Positions 15,387-23,262 of a stretch of DNA of 27,313 nt are shown here, one piece after another. A model generated the notes under the pieces. That model was not told the origin of the DNA and made no database searches. It worked only from the letters and a program-made list of their open reading frames with translations. A program made the position numbers and the translations under genes. How positions within the stretch are numbered: position 1 is the first letter of the stretch; every line of letters starts with the position of its first letter. The stretch covers positions 1 to 27,313 of the forward strand of contig CAZFLM010000083.1 in NCBI GenBank assembly GCA_964519955.1, in the 5' to 3' direction. Source of the DNA: CAZFLM01 sp964519955. Its GTDB lineage: Bacteria; Armatimonadota; Chthonomonadetes; Chthonomonadales; CAJBBX01.

Positions 15387-17067
15387 GCCGGTGATCCTCC
15401 GAGAGCGCTCGCCGTTCCGATGGTTCGGGCATCGCTCCCAGAGACAGCCGGCCAAGCATCTCGGCGGCCAGGAGCGAGTTGATGTCCTTCGCGCCATTCA
15501 CCCAATGCCGCACCAGGTCCTGCTCGCTCACCACGCCGTACCAGCCGTACGGGTCGTGGTGGTAGAGGTAACGCGCATACCGTTCGGCGCGCTCGTGCCT
15601 CAGGCGCGCGATCGGCCGCAGGTGGGCGACCCGGCCTGCCGCGGCCCGCAGGCGCCTCATCGGGTCGCGCGGGGCCCGCGGGGTATCGGAGGCATAGGTC
15701 TTGCCCGCGGCCCGCAGGTTCTCGGCGCTCTTGCAGACCCGCTGCGCCAGGTCGTCGCCGTAGGCATAGGCCAGGGCGCGCGCAACGCGGCACGAGGTCG
15801 GGGCGACCTCCCAGAAGTCGAGGAACTCGCGGTCGTACCACGGGAGCCACCAGGACAGGCCCCAGAACTCGATGGAGCGCGTCGCGTTGGCGATAAACTT
15901 CGCCTGGCGTTCGTTCATGTCGAAGGCGTAGGCAGCGCTCGGCCAACTCGCGTAGCCTCCCAGGCCGCCCACGCTGTCGAGGATGCGGCGCTCGATCTCG
16001 CGCCGGCAGCGCCGCTGCTCCGCGCCCCAGCGCCACAGGCGGTAGTGCGCCTCGATGACGCCGGCTGCGTAGCGTCGGGGCCATGGCATGCGCACCCGCC
16101 GCACCTCCGGCGTCGAGCTGCCCGCACCAAGCTCCGCGGAGTAGCCCGGGGCCACGACCGCGTCGGCGTCCACGAGGCCCTCGCGGGTCAGATGCCACAG
16201 CGCCGGCCAGTCCTGGAGGCAGGGCAGGCTGGCGCCGTAGTTGGCGCCGTCGCGGAACCGCGCCCACTGGGGGCTGCGCAGCCAGTCGGCCCACTCCGCT
16301 GGGCCATAGAGCACGGGCAGCCAGCGCATGCCGCTCTGCTCGGCCACCTCGCGCCCGACGCGCGCCTCGGGCGATCCCTCCGTGCCGTAGCTGAAGAGCA
16401 CGACGTTCGGGTAGCCCAGCTCGGCGAGCGTCAGCGCGAGGACCCGCGAGTCGTAGCCCGCGCTGGTCGGTACGGCGATCTGCCGCCCGGCCGCGAAGTC
16501 GACGAGGCGGCCGACCGACGCCTGCACGGCCTGGCGGTAGATGGGCAGCAGCGCCTCGATGTCGGCCGGCAGCTCATCGCGCTGGCGGAACTGGTAGTAG
16601 CGGTGTTGGGTCGCCGCCAGGCCGCCGGGCGTTCGCGCGAGTTCAACGGCCTCGCCTGGGCGGACCTGGCGCACGTGCGAATAGAGGGTGTGCGGGCCGG
16701 TCACGAATCCGGCGAGGTAGAACTCCTCAACCGAGACCGGATCGCGCTCGCGGGAGCCGCAGGCGTCCAGGAGTTGCTCCACGCTGTCGCCGGCGGCGGC
16801 GCGGCCGCTCATCGTGTAGAGCAGGGGGATCGAGCGCATGCGGTCGCACGCGAGGTAGAGGGAATCGCCGCGGCTCACGAGCAGGGCGTAGTGGCCGTTC
16901 AGCCCCGCCGCCAGCCCGGCCAGCTCCTCGGCGGACCGGCAGGCATCGGCGCGCGCGGCCAGCGAGGCGTCGGCGAGGAGGTGCCCATCGCGGAACGCCG
17001 ATCCCCGAGCCCATGCGTCCCCGTGCCGCGCCCATTGGGCCGGGTTCTCAAAGGCAGTTGCTTGCAT
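15379..17067 (-). CDS. Asparagine-synthetase-like amidoligase lacking the glutaminase cysteine
   Basis: A 562-aa protein; ATG 17067 with GGAGG at 5-bp spacing. The N-terminal part retains the Ntn-type fold signature GHYALLVSRGDSLYLACDRMRSIPLLYT (58-85), but begins MQATAF: the essential Cys2 of class II glutamine amidotransferases is missing, so glutamine-derived ammonia is unlikely. The C-terminal synthetase domain has a PP-loop variant TSAGYDSR (201-208; canonical SGGxDS), the YGTEGSPEARVGREVA stretch (227-242) and conserved acidic and Tyr segments. Related enzymes (beta-lactam synthetase, AsnB homologues in polysaccharide loci) adenylate a carboxylate and form an amide. The downstream nitrilase-like gene overlaps by 8 bp, so the two are probably one transcript. 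The actual substrates are unknown. Confidence 0.88.
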   Translation of the reverse strand: MQATAFENPAQWARHGDAWARGSAFRDGHLLADASLAARADACRSAEELAGLAAGLNGHYALLVSRGDSLYLACDRMRSIPLLYTMSGRAAAGDSVEQLLDACGSRERDPVSVEEFYLAGFVTGPHTLYSHVRQVRPGEAVELARTPGGLAATQHRYYQFRQRDELPADIEALLPIYRQAVQASVGRLVDFAAGRQIAVPTSAGYDSRVLALTLAELGYPNVVLFSYGTEGSPEARVGREVAEQSGMRWLPVLYGPAEWADWLRSPQWARFRDGANYGASLPCLQDWPALWHLTREGLVDADAVVAPGYSAELGAGSSTPEVRRVRMPWPRRYAAGVIEAHYRLWRWGAEQRRCRREIERRILDSVGGLGGYASWPSAAYAFDMNERQAKFIANATRSIEFWGLSWWLPWYDREFLDFWEVAPTSCRVARALAYAYGDDLAQRVCKSAENLRAAGKTYASDTPRAPRDPMRRLRAAAGRVAHLRPIARLRHERAERYARYLYHHDPYGWYGVVSEQDLVRHWVNGAKDINSLLAAEMLGRLSLGAMPEPSERRALSEDHRHV

Positions 17068-17359
17068 CGTGCCTCCGCTCGCTGGTCACATGAGACTCCC
17101 GACCGGACGGCACAGCCCCGCCGTCGCGGCGGACCGGCTGCTCCAACCGCAAGTCTACCCCATTCGGCGGCGCCGGACGCGCTAGCCTGTCCTGTTCATG
17201 AGTCGCACCGGACGGGCACGGAGGCCCATCCCACCACTGCACTCGTGCATGATCCAGGCTAGACTCGGCACGCGCGGGTTGACCGGACTCCGTCGGAGCG
17301 CGGGACCGGTGGGGAGGGCGCAGGGCGATAGTCGCGGGCACGCGGCCCCGCATACGAAA
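17068..17359 (-). other. Leader/upstream region of the asparagine-synthetase-like gene
   Basis: With the neighbouring terminator this makes a 355-bp gene-free stretch between two - strand genes. I see no good sigma-70 promoter. CAGGCTAG occurs on both strands (17181-17188 on -, 17250-17257 on +), a possible weak dyad about 70 bp apart. Nothing else is recognisable. Confidence 0.3.
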
Positions 17360-17385
17360 GCCCCCCGGCGCTGGGGCCGGGGGGC
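17360..17385 (-). terminator. Intrinsic-type terminator of the pilin-like gene
   Basis: A perfect 10-bp stem, GCCCCCCGGC (17360-17369) and GCCGGGGGGC (17376-17385), with a 6-nt loop. In the - direction it is followed by TTTCGTATG, a short T run. It starts 37 bp after the pilin stop codon. Good candidate for a rho-independent terminator. Confidence 0.75.
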
Positions 17386-17422
17386 GTCGTGCTGGACATG
17401 CTTCGCGGGCCGGCCGCGAGAT

Positions 17423-18130
17423 CTACTGCCAGGTGCGGCTGACGGGCTGGTTGAAGTTAATGTTACCCTCGTCGATGCGGCCGTAGAGGTTCTGCCACTT
17501 CATGGCTCCCCACTCCGAGGCCTTCACGTGGCCGTCGCCATACAGGTAGTTGCCCTTGCCGTTGTGCCAGCACACGGCGCCATTCTTGGCCACGTAGTAT
17601 GCCCAGTCGCGGACGCGCCAGCCGCAGCCGGTGTCCTCATACCAGCAGTCGGCCCACGGGTTGTCGCTCTCCCACATCATCAGGGCATCGGCGGGCGCCT
17701 GGACGACCGCCAACTTCTGGCCATACCACGTGACGTAGTTGTAGCAGTAGCTGACGGCCTGGCCGCCGTACCAGGGGTCGCCGAACCAGCCGCTGTTGCG
17801 GCTCGGGCACTGGAAGATCGCCTGGTTCTTGTCGTAGGGGCGCAAGGCGTTGGAAATCCAACCTCCCCAGCCGAACTTGTACGGGGTCACATCGCTGCCG
17901 GTGTAGTTGCCGGTCGAGTTGCCCATGTCGTTCTGGGGATTGCGCTCGTCGTAATCCTGGACGTACATCGCGAACGCGAGACCAATCTGCTTGAGGTTGC
18001 TGGTGCAGGTGGCCTGGCGGGCCTTCTCGCGTGCCCGGGCGAACACAGGGAACAGAATGGCTGCGAGAATGGCAATAATGGCGATCACAACTAGCAGCTC
18101 GATCAGCGTGAAGGCACTGCGCTTAACCAT
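17423..18130 (-). CDS. Type IV pilin-like protein (prepilin N-methylation leader, H-x9-DG tail)
   Basis: A 235-aa protein. ATG 18130 is chosen over 18157 because AAGGAG lies just upstream (8 bp counting the intervening CCAACG region) and it gives a short basic leader MVKRSA. The class III signal is AFTLIELLVVIAIIAILAAILFPVF: cleavage before Phe7, Glu at +5, Ala rather than Gly at -1. Then come AREKARQATCTSNLKQIGLAFAMYVQDYDE (31-62) and a globular domain rich in Trp, Tyr and Cys. The tail carries the H-x9-DG motif exactly (His189, Asp199-Gly200, HNGKGNYLYGDG). Such proteins are very numerous in Armatimonadota and Planctomycetota and are thought to be exported pseudopilins; the function of individual members is mostly unknown. 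It is monocistronic with its own promoter and terminator. Confidence 0.96.
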   Translation of the reverse strand: MVKRSAFTLIELLVVIAIIAILAAILFPVFARAREKARQATCTSNLKQIGLAFAMYVQDYDERNPQNDMGNSTGNYTGSDVTPYKFGWGGWISNALRPYDKNQAIFQCPSRNSGWFGDPWYGGQAVSYCYNYVTWYGQKLAVVQAPADALMMWESDNPWADCWYEDTGCGWRVRDWAYYVAKNGAVCWHNGKGNYLYGDGHVKASEWGAMKWQNLYGRIDEGNINFNQPVSRTWQ

Positions 18131-18284
18131 CGTTGGCTCCTTGGGTTGGTGGGTCATCGAAGCTCTGCATGGTCAATCCGGCGGTATGTCCGCGCCGTTC
18201 GAAGGAAGTAGCGGGCAGCACTGAATCTCATCCAGGCGAGGCAGGCCAGATTGGGCGTGCTGCAAGCGGCATCCCGCTCCTCGT

Positions 18285-18296
18285 GCTCGTACGAGC
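18285..18296. promoter_or_regulatory. Perfect 12-bp palindrome in the pilin leader
   Basis: GCTCGTACGAGC lies about 155 bp upstream of the pilin ATG, inside the predicted 5' untranslated region (transcription would start near 18373). It could be a dimeric repressor site or an RNA hairpin; no family consensus recognised. Confidence 0.35.
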
Positions 18297-18379
18297 CGGG
18301 GAGCCATCCATGTCCAGTCCGGTGCGTCAAGGTCGCTGCCAGCTCAGCGGCCCGAACGGGGAGTTGCGCTCACGGTCTG

Positions 18380-18408
18380 ATTATCGCGGCTCCGGCGAGG
18401 TTTGTCAA
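18380..18408 (-). promoter_or_regulatory. Sigma-70-type promoter of the pilin-like gene
   Basis: On the - strand TTGACA (18408-18403), a 17-bp spacer and GATAAT (18385-18380): a perfect -35, optimal spacing and a -10 with 5 of 6 matches. It predicts a transcript start near 18373 and an untranslated leader of about 240 nt before ATG 18130, unusually long. Confidence 0.85.
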
Positions 18409-18414
18409 GGACGA

Positions 18415-18432
18415 AGTTAGGAGATAGTTAGG
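18415..18432 (-). promoter_or_regulatory. Direct heptamer repeats abutting the pilin promoter
   Basis: On the - strand CCTAACT-ATCT-CCTAACT: two identical 7-mers with a 4-bp spacer (11-bp period), ending 6 bp upstream of the -35 box. This is the geometry of binding sites for OmpR/PhoB-type winged-helix response regulators (e.g. the Pho box), which activate sigma-70 promoters from this position. The regulator itself is not in the window. The adjoining 18433-18494 stretch holds nothing recognisable. Confidence 0.6.
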
Positions 18433-18494
18433 TTGCTTTATAGAGACCGGCGGACCGCGCCGCGGCCCAGGCGTCCTACCGGGGTGCGGCAGGC

Positions 18495-18872
18495 TCAGTC
18501 CGGCGCCGGCTCGGTCGCGTCTGGGCGGTGGAAGATGCGGATCCAGTTCGTGGCGAACGCCGGCTTCACGATCCGCGGATACCAGTCGGCGACGTAGCCC
18601 GGCAACTCACGCGCAAACGCAGCGTCAAGCTCCGCGAAGCCGGCGTCTTCCTCGGTGACCGTGTACCACAGGTGGTCGCGCGCGTGTTCGATCTCGAACC
18701 GGATCTCGTCCGTCGTGAACAGGTCGACCTTGTAGGCGGCGACGGTCGCGATATCGTCGAACGCGATGTGCGCGGTCTCGGCGCCTCCCTCCAGGATCGC
18801 GAAGCCCGTGTCGTCGAGCGCGATCTGGCGCTTCGGCTCTGCGGGCGGTTTCGACCTCTTCAGGAGGCCCAT
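18495..18872 (-). CDS. Small conserved cytosolic protein of unknown function
   Basis: A 125-aa protein starting at ATG 18872, which shares one base with the TGA stop of the upstream cytochrome gene (TGATG). No Shine-Dalgarno is seen, so translation by reinitiation is likely. No signal peptide or membrane segment. The sequence has a beta-rich core with IAFDDIATVAAYKVDLFTTDEIRFEIEH (36-63), TVTEEDAGFAELDAAFARELPG (71-92) and PAFATNWIRIF (104-114). This order (I..dDI..v.ayK.Dl.ttDeI, then EE.aGF.eL, then W...V..PaFa.N) is that of a small uncharacterised bacterial family whose name I cannot give. Its coupling to an exported cytochrome is odd, since it should stay in the cytosol. Confidence 0.82.
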   Translation of the reverse strand: MGLLKRSKPPAEPKRQIALDDTGFAILEGGAETAHIAFDDIATVAAYKVDLFTTDEIRFEIEHARDHLWYTVTEEDAGFAELDAAFARELPGYVADWYPRIVKPAFATNWIRIFHRPDATEPAPD

Positions 18873-21800
18873 CAGGGATCGTACACCTTCCGCCCCTCGC
18901 GGATGGCCGCGCGGTTGCGCTGCTCCAGGCTTCGGCGCTCGCGATAGCGGTTCTCGCGCGCCTCGTCGACGGGGCAGGAGGTGTAGCCGTCCACGTCGCC
19001 GCGCGGGCGCTCGATGAGGCGCTGGAGGCCTGTGCGGATGATCGCCAGCGCTTCCTGGTAGCGCGGTGTGCCGGGGGCGCCGGCGCCGGCGAGGCAGGGG
19101 CTCAGCTCCGGCCGGTCGAAGCTCAGCAGCGGGCCACGGCAGCGCGACCAGTCCGCCTGGCCGGCGAGGTCGACGCCCGTCAGCTCCTGCAGCCTTCCCA
19201 CTTCGGCCCCGTTGAGAGGGCTGCGGCCTGCCAGGTTGTCCGGGTACGGCGTCGCGTAGTTCGGGTAGTAGGGCGCGTTCAGGTCGATCCACGTGATGAC
19301 GCGGTTCAGGTCGTCGGGCGGCAGCGTGACCCCGTAGTGCTCCTTGCCGAGGAACTGCACGAGCCGGCTGGCGCGCGAACCCCACGAGTTGGCCTGCTGG
19401 ATCTCGGGTGGGCCGGCTCCGACCGTCTTCAGCCAGCCGTCGGCCTGGTTCCACCGCTGGTGCAGCGCTTCGTAGGACGCGTTGAAGAACAGGTCGCGGT
19501 CGCCGGCCAGGTTCAGCACCTTGCCCGCGGGCTTGCCGAAGTCGTGGCACGAGACGCAGTGCTTGTCCCACACCGGCTGCACCTCCGCCACGTAGCTAAT
19601 GAGCCGCGGCGCTCCGTTCCAGGTCTCCAGCGTGCTCGCGGCGCGGCGCAGGGCGGCCGGGCTCGACGTCGGCTTGGCGACCGGGGAGGCGAGGCGGGAC
19701 TCGTGGCAGCCGATGCAGCTCACCTTCTCGCCGGGCTGGAACACGACGCCGCTGCGCATCGAGTGGATCATCCGCCGATCCCTGTCGAGGAGTTGGAAGT
19801 ACACGTAGGTGTCCGGCGGCACGCGGAAGTACGCGGAGCCGTCGGCCTCGATGGGCGCGGTGCCCAGGATGCGCTTGTTCTCGAAGTTGTGCCAGTTCAT
19901 CGCCGGCGCCTGCTGGCCCTGCCCGTTCCACGCCTGGTTCGACCAGTGGCGCTTCTCGGGCGACTCGACGACGCGGATGAACTTGGCCTCGCCGCGCTCG
20001 ACGCCCTTCATGTGCGTGCCCTGGTAGACGTCCTGCACGTACACCGTGGCGAGCTGGTCGTCGAACGTGCGGCGCGTCGGGATGACCGGCTGGCGGGGAC
20101 GCGCGGCGAGCGGCTGCGGGTTGAAGCAGCCCGGCGCCTCAGCGTGAACCAGCACCTCGTTGCCGAACAGGTCGACGAGGTAGATGCCCATCTCCGGCCT
20201 CGGCCCCGGCCCGCGCCAGTCGGCCTCATCCACCTCGCGGGCGCAGAGGAAGTACTTGCCGCTGAGCGGGCAGGGGTCCTCGTAGCGCGGGCGGATGGCG
20301 GAGAACTCGTCGAACCAGCCGCGCCCGACGTGATCGCGAGCCGAGCGGGGCCACGTGAGGACGACGGAGCCCTTGTCCTGCTCGGTCGCGTCGATGCCGA
20401 GGGAGCGGTCCAGGATGGCGAGCGCGCCCCACGGGCGGTCGTGGCACGAGGAGAAGGTGCAGACGACGAGGCCGGTGCCGGGGATGGGGCGCGGGTCGAG
20501 GATCGCGCCCGGGCTCGGCTTGTTGTTGCCCCAGTAGACGGCGTGGTTCGTGCCGTCCGGGTTGACGGTCCACAGCCCCTGCGCGTCGCCGAAGTCGCGG
20601 TCGATGTACTCCCAGCGGTAGTACACGATGCGGCCGTCCGGCATGACCCGGTTGTGCCCCTCGAAGAGCGTGCTGCCGCCGATGCGGTGGATGTTGGCGC
20701 CGTCGGCCTCCATGCGGTAGATGTTCGCCATCGGGTGGCGGTTGCAGCCGCAGTACTTCGGCTCGCGCGTCGAGGAGAACACGATGTCGCCGCAGGGCAG
20801 ATAGACGGGGTCGATGTCGGCCACCTGCGGCAGGCGGGTGAGCTGCTTCAGGCCCGATCCGTCGGCGCCGACTTCGTACAGGTGGTAGTCGTCGGTGATG
20901 CTGCGCCGCATCGAGAAGAGCACGCGCTTGCCGTCGAACCGCACGTCCGGGTCGCGCGCGATGCCCGTGGCCCCCGCGTCGACGATGGTGCGGACCTTGC
21001 CGGTGGCCACGTCGAGGGCCTTCAGCGCGCCGCCGCCCCGGTAGCTCCCCGTGTTGATTTCGCCCGTGATGAACATCGTCTCCGTGTTGTGGTGGTCCGG
21101 CAGGTACTGCGGGCGCGCCACGAACAGGATGGGCTGCCGGGTGAGCAGGGGATTGGCCAGCAGGGCCTCGCGCCGGAGCGATCGGAGCTGCGCCGCCTGG
21201 GCCTCCAGGGCATCCGGGTCGTCCGCGGCGGCCTGGGCGATGCCGTCGAGACGCTTCAGGTACTCGGCGCCGCGCGGGTATTGGCGGCCGAAGGTGGCGG
21301 CCAGGTCCTGGATGGCGGCTCGCAGCGGCGCGGTGGGCAGCGAGTGCGCCAGCGCCAGCGCGAAGTGGCGCCGCGTAGCGAGCGCGTCGATGGCGCCCTG
21401 GGCGGTGAAGTCGTCGAACGTGACGTGGCCCCAGCCGCCGCCGTTGTGGTCGACGATGCGCAGGAACACCTGCTTGCCGACGAGCGCGGGGAGTTGCCAC
21501 TGCACGGGCTGCATCACGACCGAGGAGATGCCGCGCGCCTGAGCCTGCTCCTTGCCGTCCAGCGTGCAGATCGCCACGTACGTGTCCGGGTGCGACCCGC
21601 CGCCGACGCGGAACGTGATCTCCGGGCCGGCGAGGGTGAACACCGGCGACTCGATGGCGCCCGTGAACCCGTCCGTCTTCCCCGCCTCGACCTCGCGCTG
21701 CAGCGTGGTGAGGAGGAACTTGCCCTCCGAGTCGCGCACGTCGCGCGGGTCCGTGACGAGCTTGCCGAACGCTCCCTCCACCACGCGCCAGCCCTGCAGG

Positions 21801-21943
21801 TCGCCTGTCTCGAAGTCGAAGCGGACGCCATCCGCCCGAGCGCGCGGCGGCGCCGGCTTCGTGGGCAGCGCGGCGGCGGCCAGGCAGATGGCGGAGAGAG
21901 CGACGGCGAGGAGGCTGAGCAGCCTGGTGCGAGAGACGGCCAT
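18872..21943 (-). CDS. HzsA-related secreted di-heme c-type cytochrome with TolB/PD40-like propeller
   Basis: A 1023-aa exported protein (signal peptide MAVSRTRLLSLLAVALSAICLAAA). Residues 38-182 form a jelly-roll-like domain (FDFETGDLQGWRVVEGAFG; VDHNGGGWGHVTFDDF). Residues 270-600 are a beta-propeller with PD40-type strands (DPDVRFDGKRVLFSM, DIDPVYLPCGDIVFSS, NRVMPDGRIVYYRWE). Residues 615-735 match the middle domain of hydrazine synthase alpha-type proteins (TVYVQDVYQGTHMKGVERGEAKFIR, split here as a landmark at 633-657; then PIEADGSAYFRVPPDTYVYFQLLD). Two c-type heme motifs follow: CIGCH (743-747) and CVSCH (796-800). Cys398-Gly-Cys400 and His403 may bind a metal. Family members are common outside anammox bacteria and their reaction is unknown. 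The start has only AGGAG 11 bp upstream. It lies downstream of the BNR-repeat gene (139 bp). Confidence 0.9.
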   Translation of the reverse strand: MAVSRTRLLSLLAVALSAICLAAAALPTKPAPPRARADGVRFDFETGDLQGWRVVEGAFGKLVTDPRDVRDSEGKFLLTTLQREVEAGKTDGFTGAIESPVFTLAGPEITFRVGGGSHPDTYVAICTLDGKEQAQARGISSVVMQPVQWQLPALVGKQVFLRIVDHNGGGWGHVTFDDFTAQGAIDALATRRHFALALAHSLPTAPLRAAIQDLAATFGRQYPRGAEYLKRLDGIAQAAADDPDALEAQAAQLRSLRREALLANPLLTRQPILFVARPQYLPDHHNTETMFITGEINTGSYRGGGALKALDVATGKVRTIVDAGATGIARDPDVRFDGKRVLFSMRRSITDDYHLYEVGADGSGLKQLTRLPQVADIDPVYLPCGDIVFSSTREPKYCGCNRHPMANIYRMEADGANIHRIGGSTLFEGHNRVMPDGRIVYYRWEYIDRDFGDAQGLWTVNPDGTNHAVYWGNNKPSPGAILDPRPIPGTGLVVCTFSSCHDRPWGALAILDRSLGIDATEQDKGSVVLTWPRSARDHVGRGWFDEFSAIRPRYEDPCPLSGKYFLCAREVDEADWRGPGPRPEMGIYLVDLFGNEVLVHAEAPGCFNPQPLAARPRQPVIPTRRTFDDQLATVYVQDVYQGTHMKGVERGEAKFIRVVESPEKRHWSNQAWNGQGQQAPAMNWHNFENKRILGTAPIEADGSAYFRVPPDTYVYFQLLDRDRRMIHSMRSGVVFQPGEKVSCIGCHESRLASPVAKPTSSPAALRRAASTLETWNGAPRLISYVAEVQPVWDKHCVSCHDFGKPAGKVLNLAGDRDLFFNASYEALHQRWNQADGWLKTVGAGPPEIQQANSWGSRASRLVQFLGKEHYGVTLPPDDLNRVITWIDLNAPYYPNYATPYPDNLAGRSPLNGAEVGRLQELTGVDLAGQADWSRCRGPLLSFDRPELSPCLAGAGAPGTPRYQEALAIIRTGLQRLIERPRGDVDGYTSCPVDEARENRYRERRSLEQRNRAAIREGRKVYDP

Positions 21944-22038
21944 GCGGGAAGGGGCTCCTATCGGTCGGTTAGGTGCATGTTCGACCGCCCGGAGCGAAGG
22001 TCCTGCGGAATGCGCCGATCACGGTGCACGCGGCAGGC

Positions 22039-22058
22039 GGTGGCGCCGGAGCGCCACC
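22039..22058 (-). terminator. Stem-loop in the gap after the BNR-repeat gene
   Basis: GGTGGCGC (22039-22046) and GCGCCACC (22051-22058) flank the tetraloop CGGA: a perfect 8-bp stem 24 bp beyond the stop codon at 22083. No T tract, so it may be an mRNA-stabilising or partial termination signal within the operon. Confidence 0.45.
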
Positions 22059-22082
22059 CTCCCAGGGCCGTGCCGCGCCCGC

Positions 22083-23231
22083 TCAGCGCGGCACGCTGCC
22101 CTCCGCCACCAGGCACCCGCGGTCGGCGTCGATCCAGTGGCAGAGCAGGTCCGCGGGCCGGCCTGGGAGCGCCACGACGCCCGGCATGAAGCTGCGGTGG
22201 CTGCCTGCGTGAACGACCGCCGGCGCCGACCACGTCTGGCCCAGGTCGCGGCTCTCGATCGCCACGATGTCCATGCCGAGGTCCGGCGGGGGCGTGCCCG
22301 GCGCGTTGGGCTTCTCGCGTCCCTCGTTCAGCCCGAACACGCACACGAGCCGCCGCTCCGGAGTGAGCGCGACCCACGGGCAGTACGCACCGAAGCGGTG
22401 GTCGCGTGCCTGGTATACCATGCGCCGGCCGGGCGTCTTCCACGACCACGTCTTGCCGCCGTCGGCCGACTCCACCGACATGATGACGCCTGCGTGCGGC
22501 GGCGCGGTGTCGACGGTCTCGAACACGCACAGGATGTGCCCGTTCGGCAGCACGACGGCGGAGGCCATGCCGTCGCGGCTGAGGTGCGCGGGGTCGTCGG
22601 CCCGGCTCACGGTGACGGGGTCCACCCACTCGCGGCGCTTCCCGTCCCACGTCCGCGCGGTCAGCCACTGGTGGCGAGCGAAGCCCGCGTCCCACGGCGT
22701 CCGCTCGTCGTCGTAGAGACACAGCAGCTTGCCGGCCGGGGTCTTCAGCAGGAACGACGACCACAAGCCGCCGCGCGCGCCCCGGCAGTCGGCAACCGTG
22801 GAGTGCGGCTTCCACGTGCGGCCGGAGTCGCTGCTGCTGACCACGCGGATGGCGTAGGTCGGCTCTGCCTGGCCCGTGGTCCGGTTGTCGCGGTAGGAGT
22901 AGAGCAGCTCGCCGCGTCCCATCGAGAGCAGGCACCCGTCGCCGATGTCCGCGCCCATGGGCCCGTCGACGATGGTGGCGCGCTCCTGCCAGGTCCTCCC
23001 GCGGTCGGCCGAGGCGAGGCAGACGACCCGCACCCCCGTCGCCATACCCTCGGTCCGCGCGCAGAGGATGGATCCGTCCGACAGGACCGCCGCTCCCTTG
23101 GGACCTGGGCCGGGCCGCGGCGATGTCCAGACGATGCCATCCTGGGCTGCCGAGGCCGGCTGGGAGCCGGCCCAAGCAAGCGCGGAAACCAGGACGGCAA
23201 TAGCAGGCCAAGCACCGATGATGCAGCTCAT
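22083..23231 (-). CDS. Secreted BNR/Asp-box (sialidase-fold) protein
   Basis: A 382-aa protein with a signal peptide (hydrophobic AIAVLVSALAWAGSQPASAA). Four Asp-box motifs S-x-D-x-G-x-T-W mark a six-bladed sialidase-type propeller: SADRGRTW (74-81), SSDSGRTW (133-140), SADGGKTW (255-262) and SRDLGQTW (327-334). Family members include exo-alpha-sialidases and many glycan-binding proteins. The sialidase arginine triad and catalytic Tyr cannot be assigned with certainty here: YSYRDNR (111-117) is a plausible candidate segment. It is 31 bp downstream of the repeat-rich secreted protein gene and upstream of the HzsA-related gene, so probably one operon. GGAG lies 8 bp before ATG 23231. Confidence 0.9.
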   Translation of the reverse strand: MSCIIGAWPAIAVLVSALAWAGSQPASAAQDGIVWTSPRPGPGPKGAAVLSDGSILCARTEGMATGVRVVCLASADRGRTWQERATIVDGPMGADIGDGCLLSMGRGELLYSYRDNRTTGQAEPTYAIRVVSSSDSGRTWKPHSTVADCRGARGGLWSSFLLKTPAGKLLCLYDDERTPWDAGFARHQWLTARTWDGKRREWVDPVTVSRADDPAHLSRDGMASAVVLPNGHILCVFETVDTAPPHAGVIMSVESADGGKTWSWKTPGRRMVYQARDHRFGAYCPWVALTPERRLVCVFGLNEGREKPNAPGTPPPDLGMDIVAIESRDLGQTWSAPAVVHAGSHRSFMPGVVALPGRPADLLCHWIDADRGCLVAEGSVPR

Positions 23232-23262
23232 GGGAGTGCTCCGTCGCGGGTCGCCCTGGCCA

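Noticed and set aside
18080..18095. Further ACAACTAG match inside the pilin-like gene
   Set aside because: It is the reverse complement of codons for the conserved ELLVVI prepilin helix, so it is explained by coding constraint.
18873..19571. N-terminal extension of the small protein at 18495-18872
   Set aside because: The in-frame extension overlaps the end of the cytochrome gene in another frame and has shadow composition; the TGATG junction gives the natural start.
18872..21943. Evidence for anammox (hydrazine synthase)
   Set aside because: Only a distant HzsA-related architecture is present. No HzsB/HzsC-like genes or hydrazine dehydrogenase are seen, and such relatives are common in heterotrophs.
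19337..22189. A 950-codon open frame on the + strand opposite the cytochrome gene
   Set aside because: The - strand encodes two CxxCH motifs, a signal peptide and a propeller. The antisense frame is an Arg/Val/Ala/Glu-rich shadow without domains.
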